Assembly: GCF_017641085.1 (NCBI RefSeq)
Contig: NZ_JAEPPI010000003.1
Span: 124,001 to 188,000 of the forward strand
DNA: 64,000 nt
Reading direction: 5' to 3'
Source: Gracilimonas sp.
GTDB lineage: Bacteria > Bacteroidota > Rhodothermia > Balneolales > Balneolaceae
Below the pieces are notes generated by a model. It worked only from the letters and a program-made list of their open reading frames with translations. It was not told the DNA's origin and did no database searches. Below, piece by piece: positions 46,035 through 53,369 of this stretch; position 1 is the stretch's first letter, and every line of letters starts with the position of its first letter. Made by a program: the position numbers and the translations under genes.

Positions 46035-46386
46035 ATGCATAATTACAAACAGCTGGAGGTATGGAATAAAGCAGTTGAGTTAGCTTCTTCTATATTATAG
46101 TGTGACCAAGAAATTTCCAGAAGAAGAAAAGTTTGGCATTATTTCGCAAATGAGAAGATGCTCTGTTTCAATTAGTTCAAACATAGCAGAAGGAGCTGGA
46201 AGAAACTCTGACAAGGAATTTCGACAATTACTGAATATTTCATTTGGGTCATGTTCCGAATTGGAAACGCAATTAATTATTAGCCATAACCTTGAGTATT
46301 TGACAAAAAGTGAGTTTGAAAAACTAACAGCAGAGTTAACTGAGATTCAAAGAATGTTGTTCACTTTAATAAAAAAATTCTCTTAA
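46035..46386 (+). pseudogene. Four-helix-bundle S23-family gene with one-base frameshift
   Basis: Reading from ATG at 46035 gives MHNYKQLEVWNKAVELASSIL then a stop TAG at 46098. From 46102 the next frame gives VTKKFPEEEKFGIISQMRRCSVSISSNIAEGAGRNSD to 46386, the rest of the family sequence. Removing one T near 46093-46097 restores ASSIYSVTKKFPEEE, matching LSIYNSTASFPKEE of the copy at 289. So the gene is intact except for one inserted base, or the read has an error. It lies between fadN and fadA. Confidence 0.8.
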
Positions 46387-46405
46387 ATCTTTTATCTAAC
46401 ATCTT

Positions 46406-47590
46406 ATGTCTACTAAAACAGCATACATCGTTGCAGCAGCACGAACAGCTTGTGGTAAAGCTAATAAAGGATCACTTCGTTTTACGCGGCCGGATTCTAT
46501 GGGGGGAGAGGTAGTCAAAGATCTTCTGAACAGAACTAAAGGATTAGAGGCTGAGCAGGTTGAAGATGTTATAATGGGTTGTGCCTTTCCGGAGGCGTCA
46601 CAGGGACTAAATGTGGCCCGACAGATCGCTTTGTTGGGTGGATTGCCAGACTCAGTTCCGGGTGTTACCGTAAACCGGTTTTGTTCCTCGGGGTTGCAAA
46701 CCATTGCCATGGCAGCAGAACGTATCATGGCTGGTGGCGCTGATGTGATCATTGCCGGAGGAGTAGAATCCATGAGCCTGGTCCCAATGGGAGGAATGTC
46801 GGTTCAACCCAACCCGGAGTTGGTTGAAAATAAGCCGGGCGTGTATGTAAGCATGGGTATCACGGCTGAAAATGTAGCCAATAAGTACGAAGTCAGCCGT
46901 CAAGATCAGGATCAATTTGCATATCAAAGTCACCAGCGGGCGATAAAAGCCTGGGAAGATGGAAAGTTTGACAGCCAAATCACTCCTGTAGAAGTCCATG
47001 AAAAGAAAGTAACGGCTGATGGGGAAGTAGTAGAGGAATCATTCACCTTTAAACAGGATGAAGGCCCCAGAAAAGATACTTCGGTTGAGGCACTATCGGG
47101 ACTGCGGCCTGTGTTTAAAAATGAAGGAAGTGTAACAGCCGGTAACTCATCTCAAATGAATGATGCCGCAGCCGGGGTAGTGGTTATGAGTGGTGAAATG
47201 GTTGAGAAGCTTGACCTGAAACCTATGGCCAGATATGTAGGCTTTCAGGTAGCAGGAGTAGCTCCTCAAATTATGGGCATAGGACCGATTGAAGCTGTTC
47301 CAAAAGTACTGAACAAAACCGGATTGAAATTATCGGACATTGATTTGATAGAACTTAATGAGGCTTTTGCTTCACAGTCGCTGGCGGTAATTCGTGAGCT
47401 TGGGTTAGACCAGGAAATCACAAACGTAAATGGCGGAGCTATAGCCATGGGGCACCCGCTTGGTTGTACCGGGGCCAAATTGACCACGCAGATTCTTTAC
47501 GAGATGAAAGAACGCAATTCAAAATATGGATTGGTTACCATGTGTATAGGCGGCGGAATGGGTGCTGCCGGTATTTTTGAAAATCTTTAA
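46406..47590 (+). CDS. fadA: Acetyl-CoA acyltransferase (beta-oxidation thiolase)
   Basis: 394 residues. Nucleophile Cys in [22 protein letters not shown], base His in [17 protein letters not shown] and final Cys in [12 protein letters not shown]. Thiolase cleaving 3-oxoacyl-CoA. It follows fadN (with the S23 pseudogene between) and precedes the dienoyl-CoA reductase gene, so fatty acid oxidation is the natural assignment. Confidence 0.93.
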   Translation: MSTKTAYIVAAARTACGKANKGSLRFTRPDSMGGEVVKDLLNRTKGLEAEQVEDVIMGCAFPEASQGLNVARQIALLGGLPDSVPGVTVNRFCSSGLQTIAMAAERIMAGGADVIIAGGVESMSLVPMGGMSVQPNPELVENKPGVYVSMGITAENVANKYEVSRQDQDQFAYQSHQRAIKAWEDGKFDSQITPVEVHEKKVTADGEVVEESFTFKQDEGPRKDTSVEALSGLRPVFKNEGSVTAGNSSQMNDAAAGVVVMSGEMVEKLDLKPMARYVGFQVAGVAPQIMGIGPIEAVPKVLNKTGLKLSDIDLIELNEAFASQSLAVIRELGLDQEITNVNGGAIAMGHPLGCTGAKLTTQILYEMKERNSKYGLVTMCIGGGMGAAGIFENL

Positions 47591-47670
47591 TTAAGGACGA
47601 CCATTGACAAGCGATGACTGCCGGTCATCAGTAGTCTGTTTTTACAGGTCGCTCGCCAATACAGGAAATT

Positions 47671-48522
47671 ATGTTTAAAGAAGACACGCTATCAGGACAA
47701 ACAATCTTAATTACAGGTGGGGGCAGTGGCTTGGGGCTTTCTATGGCTAAGGGTTTTGCCCGATGCGGAGCAAAAATTGCCATCTGTGGGCGTACGGAAA
47801 AGAAGCTGGAAAAGGCCGTCAAGGAGATAGAAAAAGAAGGGGAAGGGATTGTAGCACGTTATTATCAATGTGATGTACGAGATTATGATGGTGTAACAAC
47901 GATGTTTGAACAAATCATAGACGATTTTGGAGCTATTACCGGTTTAGTGAACAATGCAGCCGGGAATTTTCTTTCCGCTTCGGAGGATCTTTCACCAGGT
48001 GGATTTAAAGCCGTGGTAGATATTGTCCTTCATGGTAGCTTCAATTGTACACATGTATTTGGTAACTACCTTATCGACAATGAAAAGGAGGGTAATATTT
48101 TAAACATGGTAACCACCTATGCCGAAGGTACGGGGTGTGCTTTTGTGTTGCCCTCAGCCTGCAGTAAAGCGGGAGTGTTAGCGATGACCCGTTCACTTGC
48201 CTTTGAATGGGCTACATACGGAATCCGATTAAATGCTATAGCCCCCGGCCCTTTCCCTACCGAGGGCGCCTGGTCAAGATTGGTGCCTAAAAAAGTGTTG
48301 GAGAAGAATTTTAAGAATAAGATTCCTGCAAAAAGATATGGCGAGCATGAAGAGCTCGCCAATCTTGCAATCTTTCTTATGTCTGACCTCGCTCCCTATA
48401 TAACCGGGGAATGTGTGGTTATTGACGGAGGAGAAAGGCTTCAGGCCGGTCAGTTCAACTTCGTGGACGGTTTGATGTCGCGCAGTAAACTGAAAAAATT
48501 ATTTAAAGCAATGAAGCCTTAG
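47671..48522 (+). CDS. SDR-type 2,4-dienoyl-CoA reductase (DECR1-like)
   Basis: 283 residues. Rossmann motif TILITGGGSGLGLSMAKGFA and NNAAGNFL. In the usual SDR YxxxK position the sequence is PSACSKAGV, so Tyr is absent. Human DECR1 has the same arrangement (PSASAKAGV) and uses a Tyr earlier, in VTTIYAETG; here VTTYAEGTG keeps that Tyr. GAWSRL and FAFEWATYGIRLNAIAPGP also match DECR1 blocks. This gives an NADPH-dependent reductase for polyunsaturated acyl-CoA, unlike the iron-sulfur flavoprotein FadH of E. coli. Last gene of the fad operon. Confidence 0.85.
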   Translation: MFKEDTLSGQTILITGGGSGLGLSMAKGFARCGAKIAICGRTEKKLEKAVKEIEKEGEGIVARYYQCDVRDYDGVTTMFEQIIDDFGAITGLVNNAAGNFLSASEDLSPGGFKAVVDIVLHGSFNCTHVFGNYLIDNEKEGNILNMVTTYAEGTGCAFVLPSACSKAGVLAMTRSLAFEWATYGIRLNAIAPGPFPTEGAWSRLVPKKVLEKNFKNKIPAKRYGEHEELANLAIFLMSDLAPYITGECVVIDGGERLQAGQFNFVDGLMSRSKLKKLFKAMKP

Positions 48523-48557
48523 TGGAATTGATTCTCACTGTCACTATTACTTTAGGA

Positions 48558-48713
48558 TCAGGAAATAGCCAGTCCTAATGCCAGTGCAGAGATGATCAAA
48601 ACGTAATAGAAACGTTTCACATTTTTATCCGGCTTATGAAGGCCAAAAATGTTCTTAAAGATGTAGTGGTCAAATCCTAACTTGTAATATTTTTCATATA
48701 ACTTAGCTCTCAT
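48558..48713 (-). CDS. Small membrane protein of 51 residues, unknown function
   Basis: On the complement, ATG at 48711-48713 is preceded by the strong ribosome site GAGGAGGTGC (48719-48728) and opens a 51-residue frame ending TGA at 48558-48560. It starts MRAKLYEKYYKLGF, is basic and aromatic in its first 35 residues (FKNIFGLHKPDKNVKRFYY) and ends in one hydrophobic helix VLIISALALGLAIS. It lies 40 bp downstream of the Pho-box-controlled gene on the same strand, so it may share its transcript. Confidence 0.65.
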   Translation of the reverse strand: MRAKLYEKYYKLGFDHYIFKNIFGLHKPDKNVKRFYYVLIISALALGLAIS

Positions 48714-48753
48714 AATAGCACCTCCTCATTTTTTTGGTGCGGTTTATTTTTAT

Positions 48754-49155
48754 TTAATTTTCTTCCAGATCAGCAAGTCTCTTTTCAAGCTGGTCTATTT
48801 GTTGTTCAATTTGTTTGATAGCAAGCTGCTGTTTATCAGCCTTTACTACTTTACCGTCAATCACGGTTTCGACAGAAATTCGCTCTCCCTTATCAAATGT
48901 AGAGGTTGTGACGATATCTCCGTCTATAGAGGAATACAGTGCCCACTTACCGTGGGGCTTAAATAAGTCTCCTTCTTTCCAATACTGCCCTTCCTGAACA
49001 ACGGCTCCCTCAGCATTATAAAATTTGACGCTGAAAATGTTGTCTTCAATATGTGCCAACACTCGCTCGTGTTTCTCATTGGTAACGTTCTGCTGGGCAA
49101 ACAAACCAGTAGAAAAAACGGCAATAAACAGTATGGGTAAAAATTTTGTCTTCAT
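48754..49155 (-). CDS. Secreted 133-residue protein behind a Pho-box-like array
   Basis: Signal peptide MKTKFLPILFIAVFSTGLFA, then a small beta-rich region with KFYNAEGAVVQEGQYW, FKPHGKWALYSSIDGDIVTTSTFDKGERI that resembles MORN/YwqK-type repeats, and a coiled coil (IKQIEQQIDQLEKRLADLEE) at the C-terminus. I do not recognise a named family. The upstream array of six TTAAC elements at an 11-bp period predicts phosphate-starvation control. SD GAGGAA lies 6 nt before the ATG. The 51-residue gene downstream may be cotranscribed. Confidence 0.75.
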   Translation of the reverse strand: MKTKFLPILFIAVFSTGLFAQQNVTNEKHERVLAHIEDNIFSVKFYNAEGAVVQEGQYWKEGDLFKPHGKWALYSSIDGDIVTTSTFDKGERISVETVIDGKVVKADKQQLAIKQIEQQIDQLEKRLADLEEN

Positions 49156-49184
49156 AGATTTCCTCTTGTTGTGTCTACCCCAAT

Positions 49185-49244
49185 GTTAAGGAATTGTTAA
49201 CTTAAAGTAAATGGCATGTTAACGAAAAGTTAACATTAAGTTAA
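49185..49244 (-). promoter_or_regulatory. Six-copy, 11-bp-period TTAAC array (Pho-box-like)
   Basis: On the plus strand GTTAA begins at 49185, 49196, 49218, 49229 and 49240, and GTAAA at 49207: six elements in exact 11-bp steps. Read toward the gene at 49155 these are TTAAC-N6-TTAAC direct repeats. PhoB/PhoP regulators bind direct repeats with 11-bp spacing (B. subtilis TT(A/T/C)ACA boxes), so this is the right geometry. The nearest repeat ends 29 bp before the start codon. Confidence 0.75.
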
Positions 49245-49252
49245 CACAGGGC

Positions 49253-50107
49253 TCAGAGGAACTGTGAGAGGCGTTTTTCTATGCTTTCAATTTGCAGGGA
49301 AAGCTGATAGGAGTCATAAGCGGTGTAGGGTGTCTCCCTGTCCATTTGTATAGACTTCAAAAACATGAGGGCTGTTTTCTCGGCTGATTTCGCAGGATCA
49401 AAGCCCTGTTTTTCAAAAAAGAGGTGGTTTCCTGAATTGAGCCTGCCGATACGAATATTCTGAGAGGGAACATTGCATTCCAGGATCTCTTGTTTGGTGG
49501 AAGCAATGCGTTTGTGAGTGTTTTCGGCCGCCCCGGTGTAAATTCTGATATCGGCTGTTGAGCCATTATCAAACCGAAGGAAAATGTGAATGGTTACAGG
49601 ATGTTTGCCTTCGAGATTGATGGCTTTGGCTTCTGCATGATGGATACCGCTGTCTATCCATTTCATGCACAATCCGAGTTCGTCGATCCAAAAATGGCGA
49701 AATTCTTCACCGGTGCCAAGGAATTGAGTATGGTTGACCTCACGGGTGATGCTTAGAAAAACCGGCCGGGACATACGGTCCATCATCCATTGAGTGGCGG
49801 GGGCGAGAGTTGGCCAATGGGAAAACTGTACGTGGACGCCTGCTTCTTTGGTAGCCCGATAGATTTTCTCCAGCTTTTGGGTGTTGGTGGGCTGACGGGA
49901 AATGAGAAAACAGTTCAACCCCAACTGAATGCCTTCGAGGAGTATATCAAGGTTCTGTTCCGTCTCATCTATTAAAAGACAGGCATCAACAGTGCCAACT
50001 TCCCTGATACTCGGGCAAAGCTCTACTTCCTGAACAATGCGGTGAGGGCGTAAATGCTGCTCCCAGGCTACTGCCCGTTTTGCATCTCCTACAATTCCAA
50101 CTTTCAT
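49253..50107 (-). CDS. Gfo/Idh/MocA-like oxidoreductase fold, degenerate
   Basis: 284 residues from the ATG at 50105-50107 (the open frame runs two codons further to a TTG). KVGIVGDAKRAVAWEQHLRP and the beta-alpha rhythm to VELCPSIREVGTVDACLLID suggest a Rossmann fold of the Gfo/Idh/MocA type; LNCFLISRQPTNTQKLEKIY stands where the family has its EKP motif, so the lysine is lost. HFWIDELGLCMKWID occupies the catalytic-helix region. Probably non-canonical or non-catalytic; I cannot name a role. It lies directly upstream of the Pho-like array on the same strand. Confidence 0.55.
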   Translation of the reverse strand: MKVGIVGDAKRAVAWEQHLRPHRIVQEVELCPSIREVGTVDACLLIDETEQNLDILLEGIQLGLNCFLISRQPTNTQKLEKIYRATKEAGVHVQFSHWPTLAPATQWMMDRMSRPVFLSITREVNHTQFLGTGEEFRHFWIDELGLCMKWIDSGIHHAEAKAINLEGKHPVTIHIFLRFDNGSTADIRIYTGAAENTHKRIASTKQEILECNVPSQNIRIGRLNSGNHLFFEKQGFDPAKSAEKTALMFLKSIQMDRETPYTAYDSYQLSLQIESIEKRLSQFL

Positions 50108-50216
50108 AAGCAATTTGATCCCGTTTAGTTGGGTCTCAAGATGCTAATGAGGAGGGAATTTTACAACAATGCGGAATTTGGGGTGTGTAATAAGTTAATC
50201 TCTGATGAATAGATGT

Positions 50217-50399
50217 TCAGTCGGGCATTACAATGGCAAGAATAAAATAAGCCAGTACAGCCGTCCCGAAACTGGAAACGAGGATAATAGCAAAAATAAT
50301 ACGGACAAGGGTTGGGTCCCATCCGAGATACTCAGCAAAACCTCCGCAAACGCCGGCAAGCATTTTGTCTGTTCTTGATTTTCTTAATTTAGCTGGCAT
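50217..50399 (-). CDS. PspC domain protein, single-domain
   Basis: 60 residues, the minimal PspC domain: MPAKLRKSRTDKMLAGVCGGFAEYLGWDP then a membrane helix TLVRIIFAIILVSSFGTAVLAYFILAIV. PspC proteins sense envelope stress with other Psp members; no pspA or pspB is nearby. Monocistronic. Confidence 0.88.
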   Translation of the reverse strand: MPAKLRKSRTDKMLAGVCGGFAEYLGWDPTLVRIIFAIILVSSFGTAVLAYFILAIVMPD

Positions 50400-50476
50400 G
50401 TTGATATAGTTAGTTTGATTATAATCTAACCTTTCGGTACGCCATCTAAAAAAAGATGTTTCAAAAAAAGTTCAAA

Positions 50477-50503
50477 TAAAAAAGCGGAGCTGCTAACTCC
50501 GCT
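50477..50503 (-). terminator. Rho-independent terminator for the BlaI/BlaR-type operon
   Basis: Read on the complement: AGCGGAG (from 50503), TTAGCAG, CTCCGCT, then TTTTTT. A 7-bp GC stem with 7-nt loop and a clean T-run. It ends the minus-strand pair about 38 bp past the stop at 50542. Confidence 0.8.
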
Positions 50504-50541
50504 AATTTACTATGTTTAAATTTTTGATTAGTGCTGGTATT

Positions 50542-52362
50542 CTATCCTTCGTTACGTTCTGCCTCTGATTTTTTAACGGGTGGAGGTGGGGGAGTCGAAA
50601 ACTCTGAGTCCTCCAATTTAAAATTAATGGATAGCGCATATTGTACCCGAACCGGGCGATCTTTTTGATAGCCGGGCGTAAACCGGGCTTGTTTTATTAC
50701 TTCAAGCGCCTGTTCATCACAACCTCCACCAATGCCCCGAACAACCTTGGCATTCTCTACATTACCTTGTTCATTTACGATAAATTGCACTGTAACTCTG
50801 CCTTCAATTCCCGCTTTACGGGCCATTTCAGGATATTCTACTTTAGACATTAACGCAGCCATACCGCCTTTCAGCTTGGGCATCTCTTCCACAACTACGA
50901 AGTAATCGCCAAGATCTTCTTGATCACCAGCAGTAGGAACTGACGGAGGTGGAGGTGGAATTTTGGCGTTTACATTTTCAGATGTCCAAAACAGAGGGGG
51001 ATATTTTTTAAACTGTTCTGATATTTTACTGTTATGCGATACCCAAATAGGGGCATTAGAGATTCCCTTCAGGATTTCAGCAGATGAATTTAATACTACA
51101 CTAAGCTCACTTATTTTAAAGCTAAGTGTATTGCCTTCAATTTTACCAGCTTGAATTCCACCGTCAAAATTCTGGGGTGCAATTTTAAAAGCTCCGTATT
51201 CGGATGCTACAATACTAATCGCTCCGAGCCCTCCGACTGAAATATCCCTTAGATTTCTATAATCTAATGAGACTCCGTTTATAGAGAGGGTTGCATCATT
51301 AATATTAATTTTGGCATTCTCAAGTTCCTCGAGTGAAGCCATTTCCGGCCCTCTTAAATCAGAACAGGCAATAGGCAGGGTAATCCCCAATATCATCAGG
51401 AATAAAAAGAAGATGCTTTGCCTGAACGATGCTTTATGTAATTTGTGATATTTCATGGTCTTAATACGTTTTTTGAGTGTTGAATTTTTGACTGCCATAC
51501 TCACCGAGAGTTTTCCAACACCGGTGCTGAGTGGCACTAATTCATACAAGAGATTGGCATAAGACTTAATGGAGAAATCGGATTTGGAAAGTACCTCCTG
51601 ATCGCAACTGATTTCGCGATAGGTGTCGATCTCTTGGTTGCCGTATCGGATTAACGGGTGAAACCAAAACAGAGATTCGATCATGGACAATGCCAGCTGC
51701 AGCAAATAATCACCCCGCTTAATGTGGATGAGCTCATGCTGCAGGGCCATGTCCAGTTTTTCCGGTTCATGTTGCAGAATTTTTGGAAGGACAATCACCG
51801 GTTGCTTCCATCCAAATGTGAATGGAACCAACGGATGATCATGAAAAGCCAATTTCACCGGTTTGTTATTGGGCCGGTCAATTTCATGCGGGATTTCCTG
51901 CAATTCCGTAATGCTTAAGTTTTTGTATAAAGATTTCAGTGCCGCATAACTACTGATGAGTCTTCCGATCATAAAAATGGAGATCAGGCAAATTATTATG
52001 GTGGCTGCTCCTATAAAAAAAGAGGGTTCCTGCCATTGGATAGCAGATAGTTCCGCAGAAGAAGGATTAGCACCGGGTACTATCTCAATAGGATTTTGAA
52101 CTACAAAAAAAGCGGTCTCCAGGTTGGATGAAGCAAACCATTCCGGCACTTTACTCATGATGGCCGCAACTGCTATGCCCAGCGGCAGGGAAAGGATGGC
52201 TGCTGTTCTCAGATGATAATGAAACAACGGATTCAGTTTTTCACGCGTTTTCAGAAACAGAAAAGCCAGGGCACAGCAAATAGTCCAAATCATGATGGGA
52301 AACCAAAAGGTATCCAGGCTTACATTACCAATTACTTTGATCAGTTCGGTGAGTTCATACAT
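50542..52362 (-). CDS. M56/BlaR1-type membrane peptidase fused to a TonB C-terminal domain
   Basis: 606 residues. Membrane helices near 14-34, 46-63, 110-130 frame a cytoplasmic gluzincin domain with zinc motif HELIH (in DMALQHELIHIKRGDYLLQL), a further helix near 310-330, then a periplasmic region (about 340-450) and a TonB_C fold at 515-595 (VEYPEMARKAGIEGRVTVQFIV, VVRGIGGGCDEQALEV). M56 peptidases sense ligands and release BlaI-type repressors by proteolysis; the TonB_C part replaces the penicillin-sensing domain of BlaR1. It starts 1 nt after the repressor gene stop. Confidence 0.88.
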   Translation of the reverse strand: MYELTELIKVIGNVSLDTFWFPIMIWTICCALAFLFLKTREKLNPLFHYHLRTAAILSLPLGIAVAAIMSKVPEWFASSNLETAFFVVQNPIEIVPGANPSSAELSAIQWQEPSFFIGAATIIICLISIFMIGRLISSYAALKSLYKNLSITELQEIPHEIDRPNNKPVKLAFHDHPLVPFTFGWKQPVIVLPKILQHEPEKLDMALQHELIHIKRGDYLLQLALSMIESLFWFHPLIRYGNQEIDTYREISCDQEVLSKSDFSIKSYANLLYELVPLSTGVGKLSVSMAVKNSTLKKRIKTMKYHKLHKASFRQSIFFLFLMILGITLPIACSDLRGPEMASLEELENAKININDATLSINGVSLDYRNLRDISVGGLGAISIVASEYGAFKIAPQNFDGGIQAGKIEGNTLSFKISELSVVLNSSAEILKGISNAPIWVSHNSKISEQFKKYPPLFWTSENVNAKIPPPPPSVPTAGDQEDLGDYFVVVEEMPKLKGGMAALMSKVEYPEMARKAGIEGRVTVQFIVNEQGNVENAKVVRGIGGGCDEQALEVIKQARFTPGYQKDRPVRVQYALSINFKLEDSEFSTPPPPPVKKSEAERNEG

Positions 52363-52363
52363 G

Positions 52364-52744
52364 TTACTTGTCCTCCATGTTGTCTATCATGTCGCGGAGT
52401 TCCTTCAGTTCCTCCTCGCTGAGGTTTTCTCTCTTCACCAGCGTTTGCACCAGGGCAGAGGTTGATCCCTTAAATACTTTATCAATCATGCCGGATACCA
52501 GGCTCGACTGCACCTCTTCCGGCTTTTTACGGGCGCTGTATACATAGGTCACGCCGTCTTTACGATACTTTAAATATCCTTTGTCGTTTAAATTCTTCAT
52601 GATGGTCATGACGGTGGTATAAGCCACTTTACGTTCCTTCAGGATTTCTTCCTGCACCTGAGCAACGGTAGCTTCCCCCATTTCCCACACGTGGTGCAGG
52701 ATTTCCATTTCCGATTCTCCAAGGGGTGTCAATGATTTTCTCAT
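52364..52744 (-). CDS. BlaI/MecI/CopY-family transcriptional repressor
   Basis: 126 residues with the winged-helix core MEILHHVWEMGEATVAQVQEEI and the dimerising tail SEEELKELRDMIDNME. The family represses its own operon until its M56 partner cleaves it; the partner gene follows with a 1-nt gap. A dyad AATACTA/TAGTATT upstream (52766-52785) is a good operator candidate. Confidence 0.92.
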   Translation of the reverse strand: MRKSLTPLGESEMEILHHVWEMGEATVAQVQEEILKERKVAYTTVMTIMKNLNDKGYLKYRKDGVTYVYSARKKPEEVQSSLVSGMIDKVFKGSTSALVQTLVKRENLSEEELKELRDMIDNMEDK

Positions 52745-52765
52745 AGGTCTAAGTCTGAATTAGTT

Positions 52766-52785
52766 AATACTAATATAATAGTATT
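52766..52785. promoter_or_regulatory. Dyad AATACTA-N6-TAGTATT, candidate BlaI operator
   Basis: Perfect 7-bp arms 22 bp upstream of the repressor start codon. BlaI-family operators contain TACA/TGTA dyads; here the core is TACTA/TAGTA with an AT spacer, so the match to the consensus is partial and position is the main argument. Confidence 0.5.
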
Positions 52786-52807
52786 TAATTAAAGTTCAAG
52801 ATTCTAT

Positions 52808-53296
52808 TCATAAAACAGCATCGATATGCTTTAAAAGCTCTTCCAACTTATTTGTGATAACGAGATCTTTATATCTAAATTCCTGGAAGAAGGAAATCGA
52901 CTCCGGACTTTGGTTCAGTAAAAGGATGGGTTTTTGTGCTTTGATGGCCAAAGCAATTTCCGAGGCGGTACCCGGTCCAATACCAACCCCGATCACTACA
53001 TCAGCCGTAAGAACATTGATGTTATTCCGTGCACTGCCCATTCCCGTTTTAATGGGGATATCTACAAATTCGGATTGATCCTCTCCATTTTCGGATGGCA
53101 GAATTCCTAAAGTGGTTCCTCCGGCCGATTTTGCTCCTTTCATAGCGGCTTCCATCACACCCGAAGCCCGCCCGCCGATTAATACATAATAGTGGTTTTC
53201 AGCCAGTAGCTTGCCCAGTTCAAAAGCTACTTCGAGATCGTTATCGGTTGCGCTTGAACCGGGGCCCATTATTCCGATGATTATTTTCTTATCCAT
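52808..53296 (-). CDS. SLOG-domain protein of the TIGR00725 family
   Basis: 162 residues from the ATG at 53294-53296 (MDKKIIIGIMGPGSS); the frame opens 21 residues earlier but the extension (MIIACRTFL...) is unlikely. GIMGPGSSATDNDL, GGRASGVMEAAMKGAKSAGG and GIGPGTASEIALAIKA are the Rossmann-like nucleotide-binding motifs of LOG/DprA-related proteins. Function of this branch is not established. Divergent from a photolyase gene, 73 bp apart. Confidence 0.82.
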   Translation of the reverse strand: MDKKIIIGIMGPGSSATDNDLEVAFELGKLLAENHYYVLIGGRASGVMEAAMKGAKSAGGTTLGILPSENGEDQSEFVDIPIKTGMGSARNNINVLTADVVIGVGIGPGTASEIALAIKAQKPILLLNQSPESISFFQEFRYKDLVITNKLEELLKHIDAVL

Positions 53297-53369
53297 ATTG
53301 AATGATACTTTAAAGCGCGTTAAGATTCGAGTAAGGAACGTTCTGCATGCAATTATCAATTTCTAAGGC

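Noticed and set aside
53297-53359. N-terminal extension of the SLOG protein
   Set aside because: The extra 21 residues precede the conserved family start and the ATG at 53294-53296 is at the domain boundary.
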